The translations under genes were made by a program, and so were the position numbers. A stretch of 64,000 bases of DNA, taken from assembly GCA_015068725.1 (NCBI GenBank), contig SVKA01000001.1, positions 1-64,000 of the forward strand, in the 5' to 3' direction. The notes under the pieces were generated by a model, which saw only the letters and a list, made by a program, of their open reading frames with translations, was not told where the DNA came from and ran no database searches. This document shows, piece by piece, positions 18,690-27,878 of the stretch (position 1 is the stretch's first letter; every line of letters starts with the position of its first letter). Source of the stretch: Oscillospiraceae bacterium (GTDB lineage: Bacteria; Bacillota; Clostridia; UBA1381; UMGS1253).

Positions 18690-18800
18690 TAAGTAAAAAT
18701 GCTTGCTTGCAAGGGCATTTTTACGCAGCCGTCAATGATGCAGTATGTGCAAGGCACAGATGGCGGCAACGCCGCAAAGACTTGCCAAGCAAGGCTTCTG
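18690..18800 (-). ncRNA. Candidate structured small RNA between rsmG and noc
   Basis: On the minus strand a promoter-like site is followed by a compact structured segment. An outer helix (CTGCAT with ATGCAG) encloses three hairpins: CTTGC-GCAAG, GCGGC-GCCGC and TGTGC-GCACA. A terminator-like hairpin follows (TAAAAATGC with GCATTTTTA), then CTTATT. The element is more GC-rich than the surrounding gap. The overlapping plus-strand ORF at 18745 is not coding-like. It may be an independent RNA, a leader of noc, or a copy of a dispersed palindromic repeat. Ends are estimated. Confidence 0.4.
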
Positions 18801-18805
18801 CATAC

Positions 18806-18833
18806 ATTATACCATTTTTTGTTATAATGTGAA
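18806..18833 (-). promoter_or_regulatory. Promoter-like site for the candidate small RNA
   Basis: On the minus strand TTCACA, a 16-bp spacer and TATAAT. The flanks form an inverted repeat (ACATTATA and TATAATGT). Confidence 0.4.
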
Positions 18834-18881
18834 GAAAAATCGTCTTACGAATTTCGTATTAAAATTTAGTTTTTCGACTTT

Positions 18882-19592
18882 TTATATCGGTTTATTTAGT
18901 GGTTTATTGCCGCTTCTGGGGTATTTTGGAGCGGTGTTGGTGATTTTGTCAACCAATATTATCGAATGTGATAAGTCATAATCGGCTATATTTACTGCTT
19001 TTATGCAGGCATTCGCTCCACCAAGTGTAGCTATTGCATTTTTTGCTAATGCAAGCTCGTCATTTGCCGAAGGGCCTTTAAAAGCGGCAAATTTTGCGCC
19101 CACTTTTAAAAAGGGAATACAATACTCACTAAGCGTCGCCATATTTGCGACCGCTCTTGAAACGGCAAAATCGTACATCTCGCGGTGCTCTTGCTTGTGA
19201 GCAAGCTCTTCTGCTCTTGAATGTATACATTCTACATCCAAAAGTCCAAGTTCATTTACGCACAGCTTTAAAAACTCTACGCGCTTGTTAAGCGAATCGG
19301 CAAGTGTCAGCTTTATGTCGCCGCGTGCTATTTTAAGAGGAAGTCCCGGAAAGCCCGCACCTGTACCGACATCAATCATCCTGACATCTTTGTCTACATC
19401 ACATACACCAAGAAGTGATACGCTGTCAAGAAAATGCTTTACAGCCACGTCATTTTTTTCTGTAATAGCGGTAAGATTTACCTTTTTGTTATAGTCAATC
19501 AAAAGCTCATAATACAACTTAAATCTGTCAAGCATTATTTCGTCGTATTCTATTTTTAAAGCTTCAAATCCTTTTTTTAAAATATCTTTCAT
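18882..19592 (-). CDS. rsmG: 16S rRNA (guanine527-N7)-methyltransferase
   Basis: Methylates G527 of 16S rRNA. 236 residues with the SAM-binding motif MIDVGTGAGFPGLPLKI, NLTAITEKNDVAVKHFLDS and VSRAVANMATLSEYCIPFLK, all typical for RsmG/GidB. The ATG follows AAAGGAA. It lies 23 bp behind folD, so both are likely on one mRNA. Confidence 0.96.
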   Translation of the reverse strand: MKDILKKGFEALKIEYDEIMLDRFKLYYELLIDYNKKVNLTAITEKNDVAVKHFLDSVSLLGVCDVDKDVRMIDVGTGAGFPGLPLKIARGDIKLTLADSLNKRVEFLKLCVNELGLLDVECIHSRAEELAHKQEHREMYDFAVSRAVANMATLSEYCIPFLKVGAKFAAFKGPSANDELALAKNAIATLGGANACIKAVNIADYDLSHSIILVDKITNTAPKYPRSGNKPLNKPI

Positions 19593-19615
19593 ATTTTATT
19601 CCTTTCGGAAAGCTA

Positions 19616-20467
19616 TTATTTGTCCTGATTAAGCTGCGCTGCTTTGATAGCGTTTTTCATAAGTATTGCGCGTGTCATAACGCCCACGCCGCCGGGAACG
19701 GGTGTTATGTATGATGCCTTTTCCTTTGCACTCTCAAAATGAACGTCGCCGACCAGCTTGCCCTCATCATTTCTGTTCATTCCAACGTCAATTACAACTG
19801 CGCCCTCTTTAATCATATCGCCTGTAACAAATTCACCTTTGCCGATTGCAACAACTAAAATATCAGCTCGGCGCGTAACATCTGAAAGGTTCTTTGTGCG
19901 CGAATGACACACCGTAACTGTACCGTTTTTGTGCAGTAGCAGCATCGCCTGTGGCTTGCCGACAATATTGCTTCTGCCTACAACGACACACTCTTTTCCC
20001 GATATGTCAATTTTATACTCTTCCAAAAGCTCCATTACGCCCGCAGGTGTACACGGAAGAAAATCATAGTCGCCAATCATAATTTTGCCTACGTTTATCG
20101 GATGAAATGCGTCTACATCCTTTTTTGGATCAATCGCATCAAGAATAGTTTTCTCATCAATATGAGAGGGAAGCGGCAGCTGCACAATAAAGCCTGAGAC
20201 GCTGTCATCATTGTTAAGCTCTGATACAAGCGCTAAAAGCTCGTCTTGTGTAGTAGACGCTGGAAGAGCATACTCTCTTGATGTTATGCCAACCTCTTCG
20301 CAGTCGCGTATTTTGCCTGCTACATATACCTTGCTTGCGGGATTTTCACCCACTATAACAACTGCAAGACACGGCTCAACGCCTTTGGCTTTTAGAATTT
20401 CTGCCTGCTCTTTTTGCTGCATTTTGACCTTTTTTGCCAAAGCCTTTCCGTCCATTATTATTGCCAT
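19616..20467 (-). CDS. folD: Bifunctional methylenetetrahydrofolate dehydrogenase/cyclohydrolase
   Basis: Oxidises 5,10-methylene-THF with NADP and hydrolyses the methenyl form, feeding one-carbon metabolism. 283 residues with [23 protein letters not shown] (containing the catalytic YxxxK region), [25 protein letters not shown] (nucleotide binding) and the C-terminal [21 protein letters not shown] stands before the ATG at 20467. Its first 92 bases overlap the end of ygiQ in another frame. Confidence 0.97.
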   Translation of the reverse strand: MAIIMDGKALAKKVKMQQKEQAEILKAKGVEPCLAVVIVGENPASKVYVAGKIRDCEEVGITSREYALPASTTQDELLALVSELNNDDSVSGFIVQLPLPSHIDEKTILDAIDPKKDVDAFHPINVGKIMIGDYDFLPCTPAGVMELLEEYKIDISGKECVVVGRSNIVGKPQAMLLLHKNGTVTVCHSRTKNLSDVTRRADILVVAIGKGEFVTGDMIKEGAVVIDVGMNRNDEGKLVGDVHFESAKEKASYITPVPGGVGVMTRAILMKNAIKAAQLNQDK

Positions 20468-22331
20468 TTTTGCTACCTCCGTTGTTTTTTATATTTTTAT
20501 CTTTATTATTTTTATTGTTTTGCCACTCGCGTCCCTGACGCACCTCATACGGCGAGATAAGACAATCGCTTCCAAAGCCGATAAGGTCTTCGCGTCCCGC
20601 TTTTTTGAGTGCTTCAAAAACGAGCTTTTTATTGGCAGGATCTTTGTATTGTAAAAGTGCACGCTGCATAGCCTTTTCGTGCGGCTCGCGTGCGACGTAT
20701 ACGCTTTTTCCTGTTCGTGGGTCTATGCCCGTATAAAACATTGCGGTTGAAATAGTGCCTGGCGTGGGATAAAAATCCTGCACCTGACGGGGATTGAGCT
20801 TATGCTTTTTTAAAAACAGCGAAAGCTCTATCGCATCACTGAGCGTCGAGCCGGGATGTGAGCTCATAAGATACGGAACAAGATATTGTTCTTTTCCAAG
20901 CGAGCGGTTTATGTCGGTATATTTTTGCAAAAATCGCTCATATACCTTTGCCGATGGCTTGCCCATATATTTTAAAACGTTTTCCGATACATGCTCGGGT
21001 GCAACCTTTAACTGACCGCTTATATGATGCTCGCACAGCTCATAGAAAAACTCATCGTTTTTATCCGCCATAATATAATCATAGCGTAGCCCCGAGCGGA
21101 CAAATACCTTTTTCACTCTGTCAAGAGAGCGCAGCTTTCTTAAAAGCGCAAGGTAATCCTTGTGGTCAGCGATAAGGTTTTTGCACGGAGTCGGGAAAAG
21201 ACATTGTCTGTCCTTGCACGCACCTAATTTGAGCTGCTTTTCACACGCGGGATTGCGAAAATCTGCCGTAGGGCCGCCGACATCGTGAATATAACCCTTG
21301 AAGTCAGGCTCCCACGTAATTTTTTTTGCTTCATTAATAAGCGATTCGTGGCTTCGCGATTGTACTATACGCCCCTGATGGAACGTAAGGGCGCAAAAAT
21401 TGCACGCACCATAACAGCCGCGACAGCTTGTGAGCGAAAATTTGACCTCGCTGATTGCGGGGATGCCTCCCATAGACTCATACATTGGATGATATGTGCG
21501 CATATATGGAAGAGCATATACAGAGTCAAGCTCCTTTGTATTAAGCGGCATCATAGGTGGATTTTGCACAAGCAGCTTATCGTGATGTGGCTGAATGAGG
21601 CGCTTGCCACGTATGGGGTCCTGATGCTCGTATTGTATGCGCGTCGCATTTGCATACGCCATTTTATCTGACGATACATCTTCAAAGCTCTCAAGTGTTA
21701 TACCGTCGATATCTTCGTCTTTTTTTGCCACATAACATGTGCCGTTTACAAATCGTATCTTTTTTATATTTATACCTTTATCAAGTGCATCGGCTATCTC
21801 GGCAATCTGCTTTTCGCCCATGCCATAAATAAGCAAATCGGCGCGAGAGTCAAAAAGCACCGAGCGGCGCACTTTGTTTGCCCAGTAGTCATAATGTGCA
21901 AATCTTCGAAGGCTCGCCTCGATTCCGCCGATTATTATAGGGATATCGCCAAACGCCTCTCGTATGCGGTTACAATATACAATAACGGCTCTGTCAGGAC
22001 GATAGCCGCTTTTGCCGCCTGGTGAGTACATATCGTCAGAGCGTGGCTTTTTTGCTGCGGTATAATGCGCAACCATAGAGTCAATGTTGCCTGCGCTTAC
22101 AAGTACGCCAAGACGTGGTCTGCCGAATTTTTTAAAATCCTCACAATCTTGCCACGAAGGCTGTGGTAGCATCGCAACGCGGTAGCCCTTGCTTTCAAGA
22201 ACGCGTGATATTATCGCATGGCCAAAGCTTGGATGGTCAACGTATGCGTCGCCCGAAACATATAAAAAATCGGGCACGTCCCATCCGAGTTTATTCATTT
22301 CTTCTCTGTTTACAGGTAAAAAGTCGTTCAT
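20376..22331 (-). CDS. YgiQ family radical SAM protein
   Basis: A 651-residue member of the UPF0313/YgiQ family. The radical SAM cluster motif is CYGACNFC (CxxxCxxC), with [18 protein letters not shown] and [18 protein letters not shown] in the C-terminal part. The reaction is unknown for the family. The tail after residue 610 is basic and glycine/asparagine-rich ([17 protein letters not shown]) and its last 30 codons are read from DNA that also encodes the start of folD. GGAG precedes the ATG. It lies 17 bp behind the yycI-like gene. Confidence 0.92.
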   Translation of the reverse strand: MNDFLPVNREEMNKLGWDVPDFLYVSGDAYVDHPSFGHAIISRVLESKGYRVAMLPQPSWQDCEDFKKFGRPRLGVLVSAGNIDSMVAHYTAAKKPRSDDMYSPGGKSGYRPDRAVIVYCNRIREAFGDIPIIIGGIEASLRRFAHYDYWANKVRRSVLFDSRADLLIYGMGEKQIAEIADALDKGINIKKIRFVNGTCYVAKKDEDIDGITLESFEDVSSDKMAYANATRIQYEHQDPIRGKRLIQPHHDKLLVQNPPMMPLNTKELDSVYALPYMRTYHPMYESMGGIPAISEVKFSLTSCRGCYGACNFCALTFHQGRIVQSRSHESLINEAKKITWEPDFKGYIHDVGGPTADFRNPACEKQLKLGACKDRQCLFPTPCKNLIADHKDYLALLRKLRSLDRVKKVFVRSGLRYDYIMADKNDEFFYELCEHHISGQLKVAPEHVSENVLKYMGKPSAKVYERFLQKYTDINRSLGKEQYLVPYLMSSHPGSTLSDAIELSLFLKKHKLNPRQVQDFYPTPGTISTAMFYTGIDPRTGKSVYVAREPHEKAMQRALLQYKDPANKKLVFEALKKAGREDLIGFGSDCLISPYEVRQGREWQNNKNNKDKNIKNNGGSKNGNNNGRKGFGKKGQNAAKRAGRNSKSQRR

Positions 22332-22348
22332 ATCTATCTCCGATTAGC

Positions 22349-23176
22349 TTATCTTGCCTCAAAAAAGTACTCTTTTCCATCGCTGCAACGTATACGCCAT
22401 ACTGGAACGGCAGTTGCGAAGGTGTGATGTGTATTTTTTTCTCCTGTTATATATCCAAGGTCAATTTGCACAATAGTGTTTGAACCATTTTTTATGCGCA
22501 AATCATCGCGGGCAAAGTCTAAAAGAATACTTGTGATTGGCTTTACGCGTGCAGTATCGTTTGAAAAAGCGCTCTGCCCGCTTGAAGGGACAAACCAGCT
22601 TCCGTAAAGACGTGTAATACCATTTTTGGTTACCTGTGCTTCAAAATATGAATCAAGCAGGGCATATCTGTCTATTTTTTGATTTATATATACAGTATAA
22701 CCATTATCATTTTCTGTTACATATGAGTTTAGCATATTGTTTTCAAAGCCGTGCTTTCCAAGCCACTCGGCTACGCATCGCTGCGCTGATGAAGCGGTCA
22801 GCTCTTTGATATTATCCAAAGGTGCAGAATCTGTATACAATATCATATCACCTTCAAGAGAAAGTCGCATGGTGGAAGATGCGTAGTGTCCGCCCGAAAG
22901 CGATGCTGCTTGCTCGCCAAGGATTCTTTTTGCAAATTCATCAAAATCAGATACGCTGTTCTGGACGTCAATTGCACCGAGCTTTGGCGTTTTTGTCGGA
23001 ATAATATCTGACTTTACAAATATATTATTGCGCTGCAAAACCTCGACAGTCTGCTCAATTGTCTGGGCCTCTATCACGGATAGACGCATATCGGATTTTA
23101 CCATAGTAAAAATCAAAAATATATTTATTGACACGAACAAAACTATAAGCCAGTTCTTCGCTCCGGACCAATTCAT
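22349..23176 (-). CDS. YycI-like regulatory membrane protein
   Basis: A 275-residue protein with one N-terminal membrane segment in MNWSGAKNWLIVLFVSINIFLIF, the typical YycI start, and an extracytoplasmic mixed alpha/beta region. In Bacillus, YycH and YycI restrain the WalK kinase of the essential wall-stress system. walRK is not in this window. AGGTGAG precedes the start. Family call is good; the role here is by analogy. Confidence 0.75.
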   Translation of the reverse strand: MNWSGAKNWLIVLFVSINIFLIFTMVKSDMRLSVIEAQTIEQTVEVLQRNNIFVKSDIIPTKTPKLGAIDVQNSVSDFDEFAKRILGEQAASLSGGHYASSTMRLSLEGDMILYTDSAPLDNIKELTASSAQRCVAEWLGKHGFENNMLNSYVTENDNGYTVYINQKIDRYALLDSYFEAQVTKNGITRLYGSWFVPSSGQSAFSNDTARVKPITSILLDFARDDLRIKNGSNTIVQIDLGYITGEKNTHHTFATAVPVWRIRCSDGKEYFFEAR

Positions 23177-23217
23177 TTTATCTCACCTGCCTACATATAT
23201 ATTGTGCCTTATATTAC

Positions 23218-23261
23218 AAAAAAAATCAAGAGGTTTTCTAAGTTTTACCCAAGAAAACCTC
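23218..23261 (-). terminator. Terminator of uppP
   Basis: GAGGTTTTCT pairs with AGAAAACCTC. On the minus strand it is followed by a T run of about eight. Confidence 0.8.
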
Positions 23262-23283
23262 CGTTTTTTAGTGTTTATCCATC

Positions 23284-24114
23284 TTATTTGATAAAGCTTG
23301 TGATAACGCTTATAATACCTACCAATCCACAATATATCGAAAAGATATAGAATTTGTTTTTATTTAAAAGATTTATAAGAAATTTTATCGCAAGTATTCC
23401 CGAAACTGCCGCCGCGATAAAACCGACTGCAAGAGGAGCAAGCTCCACACTAAAGCCACCGTTTGCAATAAGCTCGCCGCCTTCTAAAACGGCTGCACCA
23501 AGTATAGCCGGCAGCGACATTAAGAAGGAAAATTTTATTGCAAAATCCTTTTTATAACCAAGTGCGCGTGCTGCCGTTATCGTCGAGCCGCTTCTTGAAA
23601 GTCCGGGCATAAGCGCACATGCCTGCATAATACCAACCCACAGGGCACTTTTGTACTTCGCATTTGATGCATCGATGCTGCCTTCTTCAAATCTGTCAAT
23701 CAAATACATAAGTGCGGATGTAAACAGAAGCATTATTCCTACGGTCAGAACGTTTGAAAGTGCAGCGTCCAAATCTAGAAGCTTAAACACAAAACCTACA
23801 ACAATGGCAGGGATTGTAGCTATAATAAGCATAACAAGCATACGTCTGTACGGGCGCTCAAAATCGAATTTGCCACGGAATATGTCGGCTATCATAAGGA
23901 AAAACTCCTTTATAAGCTCTGACACATCCTTATAATAAACAAAACACACCGAAATAAATGTTGCAACGTGCAAAAGCACATTAAACGCGTTGCCTTCATC
24001 TATATTAAGATTTAAAAGCTCTCCGAAAATTACAAGGTGTCCCGAGCTTGATACAGGTAAAAACTCGGTCAGTCCCTGCACAAGTCCCATTATAAGTGCT
24101 TCAAATATACTCAA
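23284..24114 (-). CDS. uppP: Undecaprenyl-diphosphatase
   Basis: Recycles undecaprenyl pyrophosphate to the monophosphate carrier used for peptidoglycan. 276 residues, about eight membrane segments, with the catalytic motifs GLTEFLPVSSSGHL and PGLSRSGSTITAARALG intact. Probably co-transcribed with the DivIVA-like gene 29 bp upstream. Confidence 0.97.
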   Translation of the reverse strand: MSIFEALIMGLVQGLTEFLPVSSSGHLVIFGELLNLNIDEGNAFNVLLHVATFISVCFVYYKDVSELIKEFFLMIADIFRGKFDFERPYRRMLVMLIIATIPAIVVGFVFKLLDLDAALSNVLTVGIMLLFTSALMYLIDRFEEGSIDASNAKYKSALWVGIMQACALMPGLSRSGSTITAARALGYKKDFAIKFSFLMSLPAILGAAVLEGGELIANGGFSVELAPLAVGFIAAAVSGILAIKFLINLLNKNKFYIFSIYCGLVGIISVITSFIK

Positions 24115-24143
24115 AAATAATCAGCGCCTTTCATTTTTGAAAA

Positions 24144-24668
24144 TTATATATCGTCATCCTCGTCGTCATCAGAATCTTCTGTAACCGGCTCATCTGCCAC
24201 CGGTTCGTCAGATTCTTCAGGCTTTGCTGTTTCTTCAGCTTCTTCCTCTTCGGGCTCTGCTTTTATATTTATGTCGTCAAGACGGCCAATATACTCACTG
24301 AGTGTATTTTTTGCATCTTGTCTTATTTCAAGTATGCGATCTTTTTCGCTGCGGATTTTTGCACGAAGCTCCTCAAGCTCAAGCTCAAGCCCCGAACGCA
24401 TCTTGCTTGTTTCAAGACGTGCCTCTTCAAGCATTTTTTCAGCCTCTAATTTTGCATTTAAAAGTGCGTCTGCTATATATGCTCTTTCTTTTTCAAGAAC
24501 AGCAATTTTTTCTGTAAGAGCCTTGTTATCCTTCTCAAGCTCTAAATTCTTTTTCTCAAGCTCAGTTTTTGTTTTTTCTGCTGACTGTGCACATTCCATA
24601 ATGTACGCATTTACAAATTTTTTCTTATAACCGAATAATGATGTTTTAAACTTTCTTGGTGTTTCCAT
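24144..24668 (-). CDS. DivIVA/GpsB-like coiled-coil protein with acidic tail
   Basis: 174 residues. The first 25 (FKTSLFGYKKKFVNAYI) resemble the membrane-curvature-binding start of DivIVA/GpsB proteins. Residues 30-125 are a continuous coiled coil rich in E, K and L, and the last 45 are almost entirely acidic (EPEEEEAEE to DDDEDDD). DivIVA proteins organise cell poles and septa. Pairing with uppP fits wall growth. The C-terminal acidic tail is unusual. The family call is by resemblance. Confidence 0.6.
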   Translation of the reverse strand: METPRKFKTSLFGYKKKFVNAYIMECAQSAEKTKTELEKKNLELEKDNKALTEKIAVLEKERAYIADALLNAKLEAEKMLEEARLETSKMRSGLELELEELRAKIRSEKDRILEIRQDAKNTLSEYIGRLDDINIKAEPEEEEAEETAKPEESDEPVADEPVTEDSDDDEDDDI

Positions 24669-24820
24669 CGGGGAAAACGCCTCCTCTTATAATATCATAA
24701 TATATAAATATATCCACGCCCAAAATGGCGAAAATACACCTAATTGATTAAATTCTACATATTTATATGTTTTTCCTTCTTTTGCGGCTTGTTTTTTCAT
24801 AAAAATTTATAAAAATTCCC

Positions 24821-24849
24821 TTGACAAGATGCTGATTTAGTGATATTAT
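24821..24849 (+). promoter_or_regulatory. Strong SigA promoter of the ACT-hom-lysC-rlmB unit
   Basis: TTGACA (perfect), a 17-bp spacer and TATTAT. The expected transcription start is near 24856. Confidence 0.85.
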
Positions 24850-24855
24850 GTTCAC

Positions 24856-24879
24856 TATGGCACACATTTGTGCGCCATA
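24856..24879 (+). promoter_or_regulatory. Hairpin or operator at the transcription start
   Basis: TATGGC-A-CAC, loop ATTT, GTG-C-GCCATA is a near-perfect inverted repeat spanning the predicted +1, just before the AAGGAG site of the ACT-domain gene. It could be a repressor operator or a 5' stabilising hairpin. Confidence 0.4.
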
Positions 24880-24900
24880 TACGGACAAGGAGTGATACAC

Positions 24901-25344
24901 ATGGCGACAAAACCTTCTTATCTGCTTGTTGATACTTCCGTATTGCCCGATATATTCGAAAAAGTTGTAGAAGCGAAAAGACTTCTTAAAACGGGAAAAT
25001 GTAAAACAGCGAGCGAGGCGGCGCAGATGCTTAAAATCAGCCGTTCGGCATTTTACAAGTACAAGGACTGTGTTTTTCCGATTGAAGAAATGGGCAAGGA
25101 CAGAATAATAACTCTCTTTATGGAGCTTGTAGACATTCCGGGCATACTTTCGCAGGTATTAAAAACGCTTGCACAGGCGTGTGTGAGCGTGCTTACGATT
25201 AACCAGAATATCCCTGTTGATAATTCGGCAAATGTTACAATATCGCTTCGTACAGAGGAAATGAACAAGTCGGTTGAAGCACTTTTAAAGAAGCTCAAGG
25301 CAATTGACGGAGTGAAAAAAATCGAAATAATTGCCGGAGAATGA
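24901..25344 (+). CDS. ACT domain-containing protein (UPF0735/PheB-like)
   Basis: 147 residues with a small N-terminal helix-turn-helix-like segment (KTASEAAQMLKISRSAFYKY) and a C-terminal ACT domain (LFMELVDIPGILSQVLKTLAQ). ACT domains bind amino acids. Members of this family usually lie upstream of hom, as here. The ATG at 24901 is preceded by AAGGAG; the ORF-track start at 24868 lies inside the leader hairpin. Possibly a regulator of the aspartate pathway. Confidence 0.88.
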   Translation: MATKPSYLLVDTSVLPDIFEKVVEAKRLLKTGKCKTASEAAQMLKISRSAFYKYKDCVFPIEEMGKDRIITLFMELVDIPGILSQVLKTLAQACVSVLTINQNIPVDNSANVTISLRTEEMNKSVEALLKKLKAIDGVKKIEIIAGE

Positions 25345-25390
25345 GCGCGGAATAATAAAACTAAAAAGATATAGCTTGGGAGGAAAAAGC

Positions 25391-26596
25391 ATGATTAATA
25401 TAGCAATTTTGGGATACGGCACTGTCGGCTCGGGTGTTTATGAGGTAATTGGCACAAACGCTGATAGCATAAAGCGCAAAGCGGGCAAACAGATTGTCGT
25501 AAAAAAGATTCTTGATTTGCGTGATTTTGACGATCATCCGCAAAAAGAGCTTTTTACAAAAAATTATGATGAAATTTTAAGCGACAACGAAATTGAGATT
25601 GTTGTCGAAACAATTGGCGGACTTGAGCCGGCGTACAGATTTACAAAATCCGCGCTTCTCGCAGGAAAAAGTGTTGTTACGAGCAACAAAGAGCTTGTTG
25701 CTGCTCACGGAACAGAGCTTTTAGGTATTGCAAGAGAGCAGAACGTAAACTATCTGTTCGAGGCAAGTGTTGGCGGTGGTATACCGATTATAAGACCTTT
25801 AAACGGATGCCTTGCGGCAAACGAAATTACCGAAATTTTCGGAATACTTAACGGCACTACAAACTATATTTTAACGAAGATGATAAAGGATGGCATAAGC
25901 TTTGAAACGGCGCTTGCACAGGCGCAGGAAAAGGGCTATGCCGAGAGAAATCCTGCCGCTGACGTTGAAGGACATGATGCATGCAGAAAAATATGCATTC
26001 TTGCTTCGCTTGCTTTTGGAAAAGCCGTTGATTCATCCGTTATTCATACAGAAGGTATTACAAATATCACATTAGATGATGTAAAAGCTGCCGAAGCTCT
26101 TGGATATGTAATAAAGCTTATCGGATATACAAAGAGCGAAGAGGATAAGGTAATATGCAGAGTATCACCGATGCTTGTGCCAAATGACAATCCGCTATCG
26201 GGCGTTGAGGACGTATTTAATGCGATAATGGTTCGCGGAAATCAGGTTGGCGACGTAATGTTTTATGGCCGTGGCGCAGGAAAGCTTCCAACCGCAAGTG
26301 CTGTCGTAGCAGACGTGATTGATATAGTAAAGGGTTCTGATAATAAGAACTTTATCTGGGAATCATCTGACAAAGATTATATAGATGATTACAAAAAGGC
26401 AGAAATTGCGATGTTTGTACGCGCAAGCGGCACAGACGAGGCAAGTGTAAAGGCTTTGTTCGGTGATAAAACTGTTGTTTTAAACAAAACTGAGCTTTGC
26501 TTTATCACTCCTGCCGATACAGAGGAAAATCTTGTTAAAAAGCTTTCAATGCTTGACGGTGAAGTGATAACTACAATAAGAGTTATGCAGGACTGA
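25391..26596 (+). CDS. hom: Homoserine dehydrogenase
   Basis: Reduces aspartate semialdehyde to homoserine for threonine and methionine. 401 residues: NAD(P)-binding ILGYGTVGSGVYEV, VTSNKELVAAHG, GILNGTTNYILTKM, and ADVEGHDACRKICILASLAFG with the catalytic lysine region, then a C-terminal ACT-like domain. The ATG follows GGGAGGAAAAAGC, so the upstream ORF-track Met is not used. Same transcript as the ACT gene and lysC. Confidence 0.96.
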   Translation: MINIAILGYGTVGSGVYEVIGTNADSIKRKAGKQIVVKKILDLRDFDDHPQKELFTKNYDEILSDNEIEIVVETIGGLEPAYRFTKSALLAGKSVVTSNKELVAAHGTELLGIAREQNVNYLFEASVGGGIPIIRPLNGCLAANEITEIFGILNGTTNYILTKMIKDGISFETALAQAQEKGYAERNPAADVEGHDACRKICILASLAFGKAVDSSVIHTEGITNITLDDVKAAEALGYVIKLIGYTKSEEDKVICRVSPMLVPNDNPLSGVEDVFNAIMVRGNQVGDVMFYGRGAGKLPTASAVVADVIDIVKGSDNKNFIWESSDKDYIDDYKKAEIAMFVRASGTDEASVKALFGDKTVVLNKTELCFITPADTEENLVKKLSMLDGEVITTIRVMQD

Positions 26597-26639
26597 TAGC
26601 ATAATATATAGTAAAAAGAATTTCAAGGAGGATATAACT

Positions 26640-27851
26640 GTGGGTTTAGTCGTACAAAAATTCGGCGGAAGCTCTGTGGCGAACGCTGAAAGAGTTTTTA
26701 ATGTTGCACGTACTATTACGGAAACGTATAAGGAAGGCAACGAGGTTGTTGTAGTTGTATCGGCACAGGGTGATACGACAGACGAGCTTATAGAAAAGGC
26801 AATGGAAATTAATAAAAAGCCTTCAAAAAGAGAAATGGATATGCTTTTATCATCAGGTGAGCAGATTTCGATTTCGCTTCTTGCGATGGCGATTGAGGCG
26901 CTGGGCTTTCCTGTAATATCGCTTACGGGATGGCAGGCGGGCATGAAAACAAATTCAAATTATTCGATTGCGCGTCTTAAAAAGATTGATACGGAAAGAG
27001 TTCGTAGTGAGCTTGACAAAAATAACATCGTTATTGTGGCAGGATTTCAGGGAATTAACAAATATGACGATATTACAACGCTTGGACGTGGCGGCTCGGA
27101 CACATCAGCAGTTGCACTTGCGGCAGCACTTCATGCAGATGTGTGCCAGATATATACAGATGTTGACGGTGTATACACGGCTGACCCGCGCATTGTAAAG
27201 GATGCAAAAAAGCTCGACGAAATTTCATACGATGAGATGCTTGAGCTTGCATCGCTTGGTGCAAACGTTTTAAATAACCGCTCGGTTGAAATGGCTAAAA
27301 AATATAATGTAAAACTTATGGTTCTTTCAAGTCTTCACAAGGCTGCGGGAACAATTGTTAAGGAGGTAAATGACGTGGAAAAAATGTTGGTTCGCGGTGT
27401 AACGCGCGATAATGATACTGCAAGAATTTCATTACTTGAGGTGGAGGATACTCCTGGGAAGGCATTTAGCGTATTTTCGCTTTTAGCAAAGCATAATATC
27501 AATGTGGATTTGATTATACAATCAATAGGAAGAAACAATACAAAGGATATCAGCTTTACAGTAGCATCTTCAAATCTCGACGAGGCACTAAGCGTGTTAA
27601 ATGAAAATAAGAGTGTAATTGCTCCAAAGGATATTCAGTGGAACGACGACGTTTCAAAGGTATCAATCGTTGGTGCAGGTATGGTTACAAATCCGGGCGT
27701 GGCTGCAAAGATGTTTGAGGCGCTATATAAGTCAAATATCAACATTCATATGATTGCTACAAGCGAGATTAAGGTATCTGTACTTATTGACCGTAAGGAT
27801 GCTGAGCGTGCAGTTGTAGCAATTCACGACGAATTTGACATGGCCAACTGA
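26640..27851 (+). CDS. lysC: Aspartate kinase
   Basis: First enzyme of the aspartate family pathway. 403 residues starting with GTG after CAAGGAGG. The kinase domain has VVQKFGGSSVANAERV, TLGRGGSDTSAVALAAAL and YTDVDGVYTADPRI. Two C-terminal ACT domains (ARISLLEVEDTPGKAFSVFSLLA and SIVGAGMVTNPGVAAKMFEAL) indicate feedback control by lysine and/or threonine. Confidence 0.97.
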   Translation: MGLVVQKFGGSSVANAERVFNVARTITETYKEGNEVVVVVSAQGDTTDELIEKAMEINKKPSKREMDMLLSSGEQISISLLAMAIEALGFPVISLTGWQAGMKTNSNYSIARLKKIDTERVRSELDKNNIVIVAGFQGINKYDDITTLGRGGSDTSAVALAAALHADVCQIYTDVDGVYTADPRIVKDAKKLDEISYDEMLELASLGANVLNNRSVEMAKKYNVKLMVLSSLHKAAGTIVKEVNDVEKMLVRGVTRDNDTARISLLEVEDTPGKAFSVFSLLAKHNINVDLIIQSIGRNNTKDISFTVASSNLDEALSVLNENKSVIAPKDIQWNDDVSKVSIVGAGMVTNPGVAAKMFEALYKSNINIHMIATSEIKVSVLIDRKDAERAVVAIHDEFDMAN

Positions 27852-27878
27852 TAAATATGATATTTAGGGAGAAATCCG

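Noticed and set aside
17780-18880. parS or Noc-binding sites near noc
   Set aside because: Neither TGTTTCACGTGAAACA nor ATTTCCCGGGAAAT-like palindromes occur in the gap.
18745-18981. Plus-strand ORF of 78 residues between noc and rsmG
   Set aside because: Its first half is the structured repeat and its second half is antisense to rsmG. No ribosome-binding site, composition not coding-like.
20794-22483. Several plus-strand ORFs of 60-128 residues opposite ygiQ and yycI
   Set aside because: All are shadows of the minus-strand genes with no start signals or family motifs.
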